Shown piece by piece: positions 54,517 to 63,414 of a stretch of 64,000 bases of DNA; positions within the stretch are counted from its first letter, which is position 1, and every line of letters starts with the position of its first letter. The DNA lies in assembly GCF_947494025.1 (NCBI RefSeq), contig NZ_CANLTQ010000001.1:496001-560000 (forward strand), written 5' to 3'. The stretch is from an uncultured Jannaschia sp. (GTDB lineage Bacteria > Pseudomonadota > Alphaproteobacteria > Rhodobacterales > Rhodobacteraceae). The translations under genes and the position numbers were made by a program. Below the pieces are notes generated by a model that saw only the letters and a program-made list of their open reading frames with translations, was not told the origin of the DNA and did not search any database.

Positions 54517-55500
54517 ATGCATATTCTCGTCACCGGCGCCGCCGGCATGATCGGCCGCAAACTGACCCAGGCGCTTTGCGCGCGGGGGGAGCTGCGCGGC
54601 CGGAAGATCACCGGACTCACGCTCGTCGATGTCCAGCCGCCGGTCCTGCCCGACGGCGTGCCCGGCGCGGCGATGGCCGTGGACCTCGCCGATCCCGCCG
54701 CCGCGCCGGCGCTGATGGAGGCGCGGCCGGACGTCGTCTTCCACCTCGCCGCGATCGTCTCGGGCGAAGCGGAGGCGGACACGGCGAAGGGCTATGCGGT
54801 CAACCTGAACGGCACGGTCGCGCTTTGCGAGGCGATCGTCGCGCAGGCGGAATACTGCCCCCGCTTCGTCTTCACCTCCTCCATCGCGGTCTTCGGCACC
54901 CCCCTGCCGGAAGTGATCGACGACGCGGTGCCGCCCCGGCCCCTGACGAGCTACGGTACGCAGAAGCTGATGGGCGAGATGCTGGTCGACGACCTGTCGC
55001 GGAAGGGCCGGCTCGACGGCGTGTCGCTGCGCCTGCCGACGATCTGCATCCGGCCGGGCAAGCCCAACGCGGCGGCGTCGGGCTTCTACTCCTCGATCCT
55101 GCGCGAGCCGCTGATCGGGCAGGAGGCGGTGCTGCCGGTTTCCGACACGGTCCGGCACTGGTTCGCTTCGCCCCGCGCGGCCGTGGGTTTCCTGCTTCAC
55201 GCGGCCGAAATGGACACCGCGCCGATGGGTCAGTCCCGCGCGCTGAACCTGCCCGGCGTGAACGCGACCGTAGCCGACGAGATCGCCGCGCTCGAGCGGA
55301 TCGCCGGCCCCGCGGCCACCGCCCTGATCCGCCGCGAGCCGGACGAGACGACCGCGCGCATCGTCGCCGTCTGGCCCGAGGCGTTCGACCCCGCCCGCGC
55401 CCGCGCGCTGGGCTTCGAGGCGGATGCCGACATGGATGCCATCATCCGGGCGCATTTGGAGGACGAGCTCGACGGACGCATCCCGGTCGCCGAGAGCTGA
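54517..55500 (+). CDS. D-erythronate dehydrogenase-like NAD-dependent SDR
   Basis: A 327-residue extended SDR. The Rossmann motif is VTGAAGMIGRKL; catalytic Tyr-Lys lie in SYGTQKLMGEML after FTSSIAVFG. The regions LRLPTICIRPGKPNAAASGFYSSILREPL and VRHWFASPRAAVGFLLHA are typical of DenD proteins, which oxidise D-erythronate C2 in tetronate catabolism, so this name is preferred, though related nucleoside-sugar epimerases cannot be excluded. No other tetronate genes are next to it. GGGGGAG precedes the ATG. Confidence 0.82.
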   Translation: MHILVTGAAGMIGRKLTQALCARGELRGRKITGLTLVDVQPPVLPDGVPGAAMAVDLADPAAAPALMEARPDVVFHLAAIVSGEAEADTAKGYAVNLNGTVALCEAIVAQAEYCPRFVFTSSIAVFGTPLPEVIDDAVPPRPLTSYGTQKLMGEMLVDDLSRKGRLDGVSLRLPTICIRPGKPNAAASGFYSSILREPLIGQEAVLPVSDTVRHWFASPRAAVGFLLHAAEMDTAPMGQSRALNLPGVNATVADEIAALERIAGPAATALIRREPDETTARIVAVWPEAFDPARARALGFEADADMDAIIRAHLEDELDGRIPVAES

Positions 55501-55521
55501 GCACCCGGCCGGACCCGCAGG

Positions 55522-55554
55522 GCCTCCGGCGGGGATATTTGGAAAGCAAAGACG
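55522..55554 (+). repeat. left arm of a 33-bp inverted repeat pair
   Basis: This 33-base element begins GCCTCCGGCGGGGATATTT and ends GCAAAGACG. Its reverse complement occurs at 55682-55714, with mismatches only in the middle five bases or so. It begins 22 bases after the denD-like stop codon. Elements with the core CCTCCGGCGGGGATATTT recur at gene ends in many Rhodobacterales genomes, as I recall. Confidence 0.8.
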
Positions 55555-55681
55555 ATGGGGCCCCGCCACCGGGTCCGACATGCGGAGGGGTGACGGGGCC
55601 GTCTTCGCTTGCGGTCATCGGCGTCCCCGCCTGTACCGCGCCGCTGATCTCGCACGTCAGGCATTAAAAGGCGGTCAAGGG

Positions 55682-55714
55682 CGTCTTTGCTTCGAAAATA
55701 TCCCCGCCGGAGGC
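55682..55714 (-). repeat. right arm of the 33-bp inverted repeat pair
   Basis: Begins CGTCTTTGCTTCGAAAATAT and ends CGCCGGAGGC; it is the inverted partner of 55522-55554 with about 29 of 33 positions matching. The 127 bases between the two arms contain no gene. The arm lies 33 bases beyond the slyX stop codon, so each arm faces the 3' end of one convergent gene. Confidence 0.8.
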
Positions 55715-55747
55715 TCCGACCCGTCGGCGTGCGCCACGGCGGGTATC

Positions 55748-55942
55748 CTACCAGTGCGGCGGGCGCTGATCGGCCAACGGCACGGTGCCGCCGGTCGCGG
55801 CCTCCGCTTCCGCCGCGCGTTCCATCAGGAGGCGGACGCGGCGTTCCAGCGTGGCGATCTCGCCCGCCTGCCGCGCCACGACGTCGGAGAGATCCTCGAC
55901 CGTGCGGGTCAGGTGGGCGATGCGCTCTTCGAGTTGTTCCAC
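55748..55942 (-). CDS. slyX: SlyX family protein
   Basis: A 64-residue coiled-coil protein: [20 protein letters not shown] and [19 protein letters not shown] show heptad repeats, and the C-terminal ADQRPPHW is the conserved SlyX ending. Function is unknown in all species. The GTG at 55942 was chosen as start since GGAGG lies 8 bases upstream and the family begins with the coiled coil; the longer open frame to 56041 has no homology. It is divergent from hisS, whose start is only 70 bases away. Confidence 0.88.
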   Translation of the reverse strand: MEQLEERIAHLTRTVEDLSDVVARQAGEIATLERRVRLLMERAAEAEAATGGTVPLADQRPPHW

Positions 55943-56012
55943 GGGCAGAGCCTCCGGGTTGTGCGCGCGGGGCGCGGAACGTATGGACCGGGCGAATTCG
56001 AGGGACCGGGTC

Positions 56013-57584
56013 ATGGCAAGGAAAGACAAGCCCCGCCGCACGCGGGCGGAGACGCCGAAAGGCTTCCGCGACTATTTCGGCGCCGAGGTCGTGGAGCGCA
56101 AGGCCATGCTCGACGCGATCGCCGAGGTCTACCATCTCTACGGCTTCGACGCGCTCGAAAGCTCCGCCGTGGAGACGGTCGAGGCGCTGGGCAAGTTCCT
56201 TCCCGACGTGGACCGCCCGAACGAGGGCGTGTTCGCCTGGCAGGAGGACGCGGACTGGCTGGCGCTGCGCTACGACCTGACCGCGCCTCTGGCCCGCGTC
56301 TACGCGCAGCATCGCAACGACCTGCCCACGCCCTATCGCCGCTACGCGATGGGTCCGGTCTGGCGCAACGAGAAGCCCGGGCCGGGGCGGTTCCGGCAGT
56401 TCTACCAATGCGACGCGGACACGGTGGGCACAGCGAGCGTGGCAGCCGACGCCGAGATCTGCATGATGCTTGCCGATACGCTTGAGGCGGTGGGGATCGC
56501 GCGGAGCGACTACGCCATCCGAGTCAACAATCGTAAGGTTCTGAATGGTGTGATGGAAGTCGTAGGGCTCCTTGACCCTAGTAATCCTCACGCGAGCCTC
56601 CTTGAGCGGGGCATCGTTCTTCGTGCCATCGATAAGCTTGATCGTCTGGGCGAAGCCGGCGTCCGCGCGCTCCTCGGCGAGGGCCGAGTTGACGAGAGCG
56701 GCGACGTGGCCAAGGGTGCAGGCCTTTCTGAGGGGCAAATAGACATCATAACGGCGTTTCTCGGGTCTGCGAAAAACGCGCGTCTGCTCTTGAGTGAAGG
56801 CGTCACATTGGCAGAACGGGAGAAAGGTGCCGAGCGGAGGGAAAAGATCGATGCCGCGGCTTCTGGATGGAACGAGCTAATCTGCAATGAGCTGAAATCC
56901 ATCGTTGGAGACAGCACTCAAGGACAAGAAGGGGTTCAAGAACTTGAGAAGATTGCCGAGCTTGTGGCTATTGGTGGTTACAATCAAAATCAGATAACGA
57001 TTGACCCCTCCGTCGTGCGCGGGCTCGGCTACTATACCGGTCCCGTCTTCGAGGCCGAACTGACCTTCGAGATCACCGACGAGAAGGGCCGGCCGCAGCG
57101 GTTCGGCTCGGTCGCGGGCGGGGGGCGCTACGACGACCTCGTGACCCGCTTCACCGGGCAGGCCGTGCCGGCCACCGGCGTCTCGATCGGCGTGGACCGC
57201 CTCCTTGCCGCGCTGCGCGCCAAGGGGCGGCTGGGGGACGCGGCGGCGGGGCCGGTCATCGTCACCGTCATGGATCGCGACCGCATGGCCGAATACCAGC
57301 GGATCTGCGCCACGCTCCGGCAGGCCGGCATCCGGGCGGAGGTCTATCTCGGCAACCCGAAGAATTTCGGCAACCAGCTCAAATACGCCGATCGGCGGGG
57401 CAGCCCGGCCGCGATCATCCAGGGCTCCGACGAGGCCGCGCGCGGCGTGGTGCAGGTCAAGGACCTCGTCCTCGGCACGCGGCTCAGCCAGGACGCCACC
57501 GTCGAGGAGTGGAAGGAGAACCCGTCCCAGAGCGAGGTGCCGCTCGATGAGCTCGTCACCCATCTCAGCCGCCTGCTGAAATGA
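56013..57584 (+). CDS. hisS: histidine--tRNA ligase
   Basis: A 523-residue class II aminoacyl-tRNA synthetase. Motif 2 is around [26 protein letters not shown], the HisA-type motif is [16 protein letters not shown], and motif 3 is [14 protein letters not shown]...[10 protein letters not shown]; the anticodon-binding domain follows (from about residue 415). GC and codon use change sharply inside the gene: about 56515-57005 is 40-57% GC with codons such as CTT, AAT and ATA, against about 70% on either side. This block is the insertion domain and looks recombinant. The stop overlaps hisZ (ATGA). Confidence 0.95.
   Translation: MARKDKPRRTRAETPKGFRDYFGAEVVERKAMLDAIAEVYHLYGFDALESSAVETVEALGKFLPDVDRPNEGVFAWQEDADWLALRYDLTAPLARVYAQHRNDLPTPYRRYAMGPVWRNEKPGPGRFRQFYQCDADTVGTASVAADAEICMMLADTLEAVGIARSDYAIRVNNRKVLNGVMEVVGLLDPSNPHASLLERGIVLRAIDKLDRLGEAGVRALLGEGRVDESGDVAKGAGLSEGQIDIITAFLGSAKNARLLLSEGVTLAEREKGAERREKIDAAASGWNELICNELKSIVGDSTQGQEGVQELEKIAELVAIGGYNQNQITIDPSVVRGLGYYTGPVFEAELTFEITDEKGRPQRFGSVAGGGRYDDLVTRFTGQAVPATGVSIGVDRLLAALRAKGRLGDAAAGPVIVTVMDRDRMAEYQRICATLRQAGIRAEVYLGNPKNFGNQLKYADRRGSPAAIIQGSDEAARGVVQVKDLVLGTRLSQDATVEEWKENPSQSEVPLDELVTHLSRLLK
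56515..57005 (+). other. low-GC mosaic block inside hisS
   Basis: Line-by-line counts give about 57% GC near 56590, 48% near 56910 and 40% near 56970, against roughly 70% in the flanking hisS sequence and in hisZ. The block corresponds to residues about 168-331, from VNNRKVLNG to the [10 protein letters not shown] junction, and reads through without frame damage. Confidence 0.75.
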
Positions 57585-58684
57585 TCACGCCCGAAGACCG
57601 CGACCGCGCCGCGGCCATCCTCGCGCGGTTCCGCGAGGCCGGCGCGCGGCCGGTCGCGGCGGAGATCCTGCAGCCCGCCGGCACGCTGCTCGACCTTTAC
57701 GGCGAGGACATCCGCGCGCGGGCCTTCACCACGCAGGACCCGCTGGCCGGGGAAATGATGCTGCGCCCCGACTTCACGGTGCCGGTGGTGCAGGCGCATA
57801 TGGCGGGCGCCGCCGACCCCGCGCGCTACTGCTACGCGGGCGAGGTGTTCCGCCGGCAGGAAAGCGACCCGGACCGCCCGCGTGAATACCTGCAGGCGGG
57901 CTACGAGGTCTTCGACGCCGCCGACCCCGCCGATGCCGATGCGGAGGTCTTCGCGCTCCTTCACGAGGTACTGGCGCCGTGGCGGCCGGTCGCGGCGACG
58001 GGCGATCTGGGCATCCTGATCGCCGCTGTCGCGGGGCTGACGACATCCCCGCGGCGGCGCGCGGCCCTGCGCCGGCATATCTGGCGCCCGGTGCGGTTCC
58101 GCCGCCTGATGGAGCGCTTTACTGGCCGATCCGTCCGTCCCGCGAAGCGCGCGGCCCTGCTAGCGGCATTGGAAGGCGTTCCGCCCGAGGATCTGGTCGC
58201 GCGGGCCGGCACGATGGTCGGCCTGCGCGAAAGCGGCGAGATCGCGGCACGGCTCGACGCGCTGCGCGAGGACGCCGCGGAGCCGCCGGTGGCGCGGAGC
58301 GAGGCCGACGTGCTCGACACGCTGCTGACGATGGAGGGGTCGATGGCGGCGGCGATCGGCCCGCTGCGCGACATGGCGGTGGACCTGCCGACGCTCGGTC
58401 CCGCCGCCGACCGGCTCGAGGCGCGCGCGGAGGCGCTTGCCCGGCGCGGCCACGACCCCGCCGCCCTGCCCTTCGCGCCGGCGCGGAACCGGACGGCGAT
58501 GGAATATTACGACGGATTCACCTTCACCCTTTCCGCGGCGGGCCGACCGGACCTCGCCCCGCTCGGCACCGGCGGGCGCTACGACGCGCTGACCGCGGTG
58601 CTGGGCGGCGGGCGCGGCGTGCCGGCCGTGGGCGGGGTCGTGCGGCCGGGCCTGCTGGCCGGCCTCGCGGAGGGCGCGCGATGA
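57581..58684 (+). CDS. hisZ: ATP phosphoribosyltransferase regulatory subunit
   Basis: A 367-residue HisRS-like paralogue lacking the anticodon-binding domain, which activates the short form of HisG in histidine biosynthesis. HisRS-like motifs are seen: [44 protein letters not shown] and the late [25 protein letters not shown]. It overlaps hisS by 4 bases and hisG by 4 bases (both ATGA), so the three genes form a tightly coupled operon. Confidence 0.94.
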   Translation: MITPEDRDRAAAILARFREAGARPVAAEILQPAGTLLDLYGEDIRARAFTTQDPLAGEMMLRPDFTVPVVQAHMAGAADPARYCYAGEVFRRQESDPDRPREYLQAGYEVFDAADPADADAEVFALLHEVLAPWRPVAATGDLGILIAAVAGLTTSPRRRAALRRHIWRPVRFRRLMERFTGRSVRPAKRAALLAALEGVPPEDLVARAGTMVGLRESGEIAARLDALREDAAEPPVARSEADVLDTLLTMEGSMAAAIGPLRDMAVDLPTLGPAADRLEARAEALARRGHDPAALPFAPARNRTAMEYYDGFTFTLSAAGRPDLAPLGTGGRYDALTAVLGGGRGVPAVGGVVRPGLLAGLAEGAR

Positions 58685-59373
58685 TCCGGCTGGGCGTGCC
58701 GTCAAAGGGGCGGCTCATGGACAAGGCTTTCGACTGGTTCGGCCGCCACGGCCTGACGCTCAGCCGGACGGGCAATGACCGCGAATATGCCGGCCGGGTC
58801 GAGGGGGCGGAGATCGCGCTTGTCTTGCTTTCCGCAGGGGAAATCCCGCGCGAGCTCGCCGCCGGACGCATCCATCTGGGCGTGACCGGCAGCGACCTCG
58901 TTCGCGAGAAGCTCGTCCGTTGGGAGACGAAGGTGGAGACGGTCGCGCGGATGGGGTTCGGCCATGCGGATCTCGTCCTTGCCGTGCCGCAGGTCTGGAT
59001 CGACGTGGACACGCTCGACGACCTCGACGCGGCGGCGGCGCAGTTCCGCGCCACGCACGGGCACCGCCTCCGGATCGCGACCAAGTACCACCGACAGGTC
59101 CGCGAGTTCCTGCGCGAGCACGGCGTGGCCGATTATGCCCTCGTCGACAGCCAGGGCGCGACCGAGGGAACGGTCCTGAACGGCACGGCGGAGGCCATCG
59201 CCGACATCACGTCAACCGGGGAGACGCTTCGGGCGAACCACCTGAAGGTGCTCGACGACGGGCTCGTCCATGCCAGCCAGGCCACGCTCTTCCGGTCGCG
59301 CCCCGCCCCGTGGGACGCAGCGGCGCGGCGGGAGTTCGACGCGCTGCGAGCGCGGCTCGGGACGGCGAACTGA
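58681..59373 (+). CDS. hisG: ATP phosphoribosyltransferase, short form
   Basis: A 230-residue catalytic subunit for the first step of histidine synthesis (ATP plus PRPP). Motifs: RLGVPSKGRLMDKAF, LGVTGSDLVREK and the PRPP loop DSQGATEGTVLNGTAEAIADITSTGETL. The C-terminal regulatory domain of the long form is missing, consistent with dependence on HisZ encoded just upstream. The ATG overlaps the hisZ stop by 4 bases. A hairpin 43 bases later marks the operon end. Confidence 0.95.
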   Translation: MIRLGVPSKGRLMDKAFDWFGRHGLTLSRTGNDREYAGRVEGAEIALVLLSAGEIPRELAAGRIHLGVTGSDLVREKLVRWETKVETVARMGFGHADLVLAVPQVWIDVDTLDDLDAAAAQFRATHGHRLRIATKYHRQVREFLREHGVADYALVDSQGATEGTVLNGTAEAIADITSTGETLRANHLKVLDDGLVHASQATLFRSRPAPWDAAARREFDALRARLGTAN

Positions 59374-59415
59374 CCGCGACGGCCGACGAAGCCGCCATGC
59401 CGGACTCTCGGCCCC

Positions 59416-59434
59416 GCCCGGCGGCACGCCGGGC
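59416..59434. terminator. hairpin between convergent hisG and DUF938 genes
   Basis: GCCCGGCG (59416-59423) and CGCCGGGC (59427-59434) form a perfect 8-bp stem with a GCA loop, between the stop codons of hisG and the methyltransferase. No T-run follows, so its terminator role is inferred from position. Confidence 0.5.
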
Positions 59435-59451
59435 CTCCCCCGTCCAGTGTC

Positions 59452-60078
59452 TCAAAGCCCCGGCACGGCGGCCGCGCGGCCGAAGACCATGACGTTGCCT
59501 GCCGGCATCTCCACCACCTCGACGTCGAAGCCCAGCACGCGCAGCACGGTCTCCAGCACCGCGATATCCTTCAGGCCCACGGCCTCGTCCTGCGCGCGCA
59601 GGCCGGCGTCGAAGGCGCGGTCGGCGGCGCTGATCGCGCGGCCGTTGCGCAGGAACGGGCCGTAGATCGCCATCGTGCCGCCGGGCGAGAGCGCGCGGTG
59701 CGCCTCGTCGAGGAGCACCGACATCTCGCCGTCGGACACGAGGTGCAGCAGGTTGACGATCACGACCGCGTCCACCGAGCCCGGCGTGGCCCAGCCGGTG
59801 CGGCAGGCGTCGAGCTCCGTCGCCTCCATCACGTTCGGCAGGCCCCGGCAATGCGCGTCGATCGAGGCGCGGCGGGTGGCGTCCGGCTCCGTCGGATGGA
59901 AGATCACGTCGGGCCGATGCGCGGCCAGCGCGGCGATGTGCTGCCCGGTTCCGGACGCGATCTCCAGCACGTGACCCGTTTGCGGCAGGCGCGGCAGCAG
60001 CGCGTCGAGGATCGGTCGGAGGTTGCGATCCGCGGATGGCGCCGTCATCCGGCCCTCCGCATCCGTCTCCGCGTCCAT
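59452..60078 (-). CDS. DUF938 SAM-dependent methyltransferase-like protein
   Basis: A 208-residue protein with the SAM-binding motif I VLEIASGTGQHIAALA, acidic motif FHPTEPD and the motif IV area VDAVVIVNLLHLVSD, together with TAPSADRNLRPIL at the start, which marks the DUF938 family. Its substrate is unknown. The ATG at 60078 fits the family N-terminus; an ATG at 60048, with GGAGG 5 bases upstream, is a serious alternative giving 198 residues. It is 23 bases downstream of the FAD oxidoreductase gene. Confidence 0.85.
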   Translation of the reverse strand: MDAETDAEGRMTAPSADRNLRPILDALLPRLPQTGHVLEIASGTGQHIAALAAHRPDVIFHPTEPDATRRASIDAHCRGLPNVMEATELDACRTGWATPGSVDAVVIVNLLHLVSDGEMSVLLDEAHRALSPGGTMAIYGPFLRNGRAISAADRAFDAGLRAQDEAVGLKDIAVLETVLRVLGFDVEVVEMPAGNVMVFGRAAAVPGL

Positions 60079-60101
60079 TCCCGCCGTGCTGAGCCGACGG
60101 A

Positions 60102-61166
60102 TCACGCGAAGCGCCCCGGATCGAGGGCCGCGACGGTTTGCGGGTCGAGCGCGGGCGGCCGCCCCGCCATCAGGTCGGCGAGCAGGGCCGACGCGGCCGG
60201 GGCGGTCTGGAAGCCGTAGCCGCCCTGCCCGGCGAACCACCACAGACCCGGACGCGCCGCGGGTCCGATCACGAGCGAGCGGTCGGGCGCGAAGGTGCGC
60301 AACCCGGCCCAGGTCGAAAGCGGACGCGTGACCGTCACCGTCACCGCCCTCTGGTAGCGGTCCAGCCCCTCGGCCAGGGTCATGTCGTCCGCGAAGGCAT
60401 CCATCGGCGCCGACGGAACCTCCTCGGCCGGCGACACGATCAAGGCACCGGCATCCGGCTTGGCGTACCACGCCTCGTCCACGCCAAGCAGCATGGGCCA
60501 GCCGGCGACGTCGTGCCCCCCGGGCGCCGCGATCCGCGCCATGGAGCGGCGGAGCGGCCCGAGGCCGAGCGGGGCCAGACCGGCCAGCGCCGCCACGGAA
60601 TCGGCCCAGGGCCCGGCCGCGATCACCACCTCGCGGGCCGTGATCTCCGCGGCGCCTGCGCCGACCGACCAGCCGCCGGACACGGGCGCGATCCGGTCCA
60701 CCCGCCGCCCGGTCGCGATTTCGCCGGCCGCGCGGATCGTCGCGAGACAGCTTTGCAGCATCCGGTCCGTGTCGATGTCGAAGGCCTCCGCATCCACAGC
60801 CACGCGCGTCACCGCGTCCGACAGGATCGGCACCATCCCGCGCGCCGTTTCCACATCCGTCTCGCGCAGCCCCATGACATTCAGGTCACGCTCGAACGTC
60901 GCTTCCTCCCCCGCGCACCCGACCAGCATCAGGCCGCGCGGGCCAAGCCATCCGCCGGCCTCGTGGGCGGCGCGCGAGGCGCGGTTGAGCGCGACGACCG
61001 ACGCCGCGCCGTAGCTTTCCTCGAAAAGGGCGGCGGAGCGGCCGGTGGCGTGGTATCCGAACGCGTCCTCCGCCTCCCACAGCGCGACGGAGCCGAGCGA
61101 TGCCAGCGCCGCCCCGGCCGCCGCGCCGGCGATGCCGCCGCCGATTATCAGAATATCGCGATCCAC
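60102..61166 (-). CDS. FAD-dependent oxidoreductase (DAO family)
   Basis: A 354-residue flavoprotein of the D-amino-acid-oxidase/GlpD-like fold. The dinucleotide-binding motif is ILIIGGGIAGAAAGAALA, and the late FAD contact is GLWWFAGQGGYGFQTAP. Amine-bearing substrates (D-amino acids, sarcosine, opines) are normal for this fold, but no substrate-deciding residues could be recognised. It may be co-transcribed with the DUF938 gene downstream. The start is clear: MDRDILIIGGG. Confidence 0.88.
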   Translation of the reverse strand: MDRDILIIGGGIAGAAAGAALASLGSVALWEAEDAFGYHATGRSAALFEESYGAASVVALNRASRAAHEAGGWLGPRGLMLVGCAGEEATFERDLNVMGLRETDVETARGMVPILSDAVTRVAVDAEAFDIDTDRMLQSCLATIRAAGEIATGRRVDRIAPVSGGWSVGAGAAEITAREVVIAAGPWADSVAALAGLAPLGLGPLRRSMARIAAPGGHDVAGWPMLLGVDEAWYAKPDAGALIVSPAEEVPSAPMDAFADDMTLAEGLDRYQRAVTVTVTRPLSTWAGLRTFAPDRSLVIGPAARPGLWWFAGQGGYGFQTAPAASALLADLMAGRPPALDPQTVAALDPGRFA

Positions 61167-61254
61167 GGCCGCTCCCTTTCACATCGTTCCTTGTTGTCTC
61201 AACCGTCAGCGGCTGGCACGGCCGGTTCCGCCCCGTTTCCGCTCGTCCGGTCTC

Positions 61255-62193
61255 TCACGCCTCTTCCAGCCGGTCCGTGGCCGGTGCGGGCGTCGGGCCG
61301 AGCGCGTCGAGCCGGTCCTTCAGCGCCGGATCGAGCGCAAGGTCCATCGCGGCGAGCGAGGGCGCGAGCTGTTCGGCGTCCCGCGCGCTGACGATCGGCG
61401 CGGTTACGGCCGGATTGGCCGCGGCCCACGCCACGGCCAGCGTCGCCGGATGGTGCCCGGACTCGGCCGCGATCTCCGCGAGGCCCACGGCGGCGCGGTG
61501 CATCCATTCCGGTCCGTAGCGTTTGGCGTAGCGGTCGTCGGTCGTCAGCCGTCCGGTTCCGCCGCGCGCGTACTTGCCCGACAGGAGGCCGCCGCCCAGC
61601 GGGGAATAGGGTGCGACGGCGATGCCCTCGGACGCGGCCATCGGCAGAAGCTCCACCTCCGCCTGCCGCTTCACGAGGTTGTACATCGGCTGGATCATGT
61701 CGATGCGGATGTCGAAGCGCGCGGCCACCGCCTGCGCCTTCATCACCTGCCAGGCGGCGAAGTTGCTGACCGCGACGTGGCGGATCGTGCCCGCGTGCCG
61801 GAACTCCGCCAGTGTCTCGAAGCTCGCCTCGAGCGGCGTGTCGCCGTCCCAGCGATGGAGGTAGAGGATGTCGATCACGTCGGCGCCGAGGCGCGCGCGG
61901 CTTTCCTCGAGGCTCGCGCGGATGTTTTCCGGCGACGCGCCGCCGGAATAGGCGGCCTTGGTCGCGATCACGAGCGCGTCGCGCTCGGCGGCGGCGAAGC
62001 GGCCGAGCAGCGTTTCCGAACGGCCCCCGGTATAGGCGTGGGCCGTGTCGAAGAAATTGATGCCGGCCGCGCGGCAGGTTTCGTACATGGCGCGCGACGC
62101 GGTCTCGTCGGCATTGCCGCCGAATTGCATGGCGCCGAAGCAGAGGGGCGAAAGGGCGGAGCCATCGGAGGCTGTGATGGTGTGCATGCCCAT
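61255..62193 (-). CDS. aldo/keto reductase
   Basis: A 312-residue NADPH-dependent reductase of TIM-barrel fold. The catalytic tetrad is recognisable: aspartate and tyrosine in INFFDTAHAYTGG, lysine in VIATKAAY and histidine in YLHRWD. SNFAAWQ and the C-terminal PIVSARDAEQL (cofactor phosphate) also fit. Substrate is unknown. The start is uncertain among ATGs at 62214, 62202, 62193 and 62187, none with a strong ribosome site; the conserved part begins with TASDGSALSPLCFG. Confidence 0.9.
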   Translation of the reverse strand: MGMHTITASDGSALSPLCFGAMQFGGNADETASRAMYETCRAAGINFFDTAHAYTGGRSETLLGRFAAAERDALVIATKAAYSGGASPENIRASLEESRARLGADVIDILYLHRWDGDTPLEASFETLAEFRHAGTIRHVAVSNFAAWQVMKAQAVAARFDIRIDMIQPMYNLVKRQAEVELLPMAASEGIAVAPYSPLGGGLLSGKYARGGTGRLTTDDRYAKRYGPEWMHRAAVGLAEIAAESGHHPATLAVAWAAANPAVTAPIVSARDAEQLAPSLAAMDLALDPALKDRLDALGPTPAPATDRLEEA

Positions 62194-62248
62194 TCGTGCC
62201 ATGCGCGGCCGCATCCGCCAAGTCCCGGCGGTGCGGCATGGCGGCCCC

Positions 62249-62272
62249 GGCGGACGGGACGGGTCGTCCGCC
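62249..62272 (-). terminator. hairpin after the BMP-family gene
   Basis: GGCGGACG (62249-62256) and CGTCCGCC (62265-62272) form a perfect 8-bp stem with an 8-base loop, 27 bases beyond the stop codon of the substrate-binding protein gene. No T-run is seen, so this is a tentative terminator. Confidence 0.4.
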
Positions 62273-62298
62273 CGGCCGCGAGGGCCGCCGACGCGGAC

Positions 62299-63387
62299 TC
62301 AGTTCGGGATTTCGCCCGTGATCCCCTCGACATAGAAATCCATGCCGGCGAGCTCGCCATCCTCGGCCACCTCGCCCTCGGCCAGCCATTCGCTGCCGTC
62401 CTGCTTGTTGATGGGGCCGGTGAACGGGTGGTAGCTGCCGTCCGAGATGTTCGCGATCATCTCCTCGGCGGCGGCCTTGGCCTCCGCGGGCACGGCGTCG
62501 GTGATCTCCCCGATCACGACTTCGCCCTCCGGCATGCCGCCCCAGCTCGCCTGCTGCTTCCAGGTCCCGTCCATCACCGCGCCGACCCGGTCGATGTAAT
62601 AGGGCGCCCAGTTGTCGATGATCGAGGCGACCCGCGGTTCGGGCTTGAACTCGGCCATGTCGGAGGCCTGCCCGAAGGTGAAGACGCGGCCGCCATTCGC
62701 GTTGGCCTCCTCCGCGGCGGCCTGCGGCGCGGTCGAGTCGGTGTGCTGCAGGATGACGTCCACGCCCTGGTCGATCATCGCGCGCGCGGCGTCGGCCTCC
62801 TTGGCGGGGTCGAACCAGGTATAGGCCCAGGTCACGACCATCTCGACATCGGGGTTGATCTTCCTGGCGTGCAGGTAGGACGAGTTGATGCCCTGGATGT
62901 TCTCGGGGATCGGGAAGGAGCCGATATAGCCGATCTTGTTCGTTTCGGTGAGGTAGCCCGCCAGCGTGCCCAGCACGGCCCGACCCTCGTAGAAGCGCGC
63001 GTCGTAGGTGGAGACGTTCGGATGCTCGCGCTTGTAGCCGGTCGCGTGCTCGAACTTCACGTCGGGGAACTTGGCGGCGACCGCGTTGGTCGCGTCGCCG
63101 AAGCCGAACGAGGTGGTGAAGATGATGTCCGCGCCGCCGAGCGCCATCTGCGTGATCGCCCGCTCCGCGTCGGCGCCCTCGGGGACCGATTCCTGGTACA
63201 CGGTCTCGACCCGGTCGCCGAATTCCTCCTCGAGCGCGAGGCGGCCCTGGTCATGCTGATAGGTCCAGCCGCCGTCGCCGATCGGGCCGACATAGATGAA
63301 CCCGACCTTGGTGGGGTCGTCCTGTGCCATGGCCGGGCCGGCGAGGCCGAGCGTCGCCGCAAGGGCGAGGAATGTCTTGAACGTCAT
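62299..63387 (-). CDS. BMP family ABC transporter substrate-binding protein
   Basis: A 362-residue periplasmic binding protein: signal peptide MTFKTFLALAATLGLAGPAMAQ, then the BMP/PnrA-like fold with KVGFIYVGPIGDGGWTYQHD, IIFTTSFGFGD and NKIGYIGSFPIPENIQGIN. BMP proteins deliver nucleosides or purine bases to an ABC importer. It is transcribed after the permease gene (27 bases apart), matching the usual ATPase-permease-permease-BMP or similar gene order of such importers. GGGAG lies before the ATG. Confidence 0.93.
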   Translation of the reverse strand: MTFKTFLALAATLGLAGPAMAQDDPTKVGFIYVGPIGDGGWTYQHDQGRLALEEEFGDRVETVYQESVPEGADAERAITQMALGGADIIFTTSFGFGDATNAVAAKFPDVKFEHATGYKREHPNVSTYDARFYEGRAVLGTLAGYLTETNKIGYIGSFPIPENIQGINSSYLHARKINPDVEMVVTWAYTWFDPAKEADAARAMIDQGVDVILQHTDSTAPQAAAEEANANGGRVFTFGQASDMAEFKPEPRVASIIDNWAPYYIDRVGAVMDGTWKQQASWGGMPEGEVVIGEITDAVPAEAKAAAEEMIANISDGSYHPFTGPINKQDGSEWLAEGEVAEDGELAGMDFYVEGITGEIPN

Positions 63388-63414
63388 GGAAAGCTCCCGG
63401 TTGGATCGCCCCTC

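Noticed and set aside
51778-55581. Minus-strand frame of about 1,267 codons ending in the Ada-like protein
   Set aside because: Only the final 291 codons from ATG 52653 have homology and a ribosome site; the remainder is antisense to nth, the adenosine kinase and denD-like genes.
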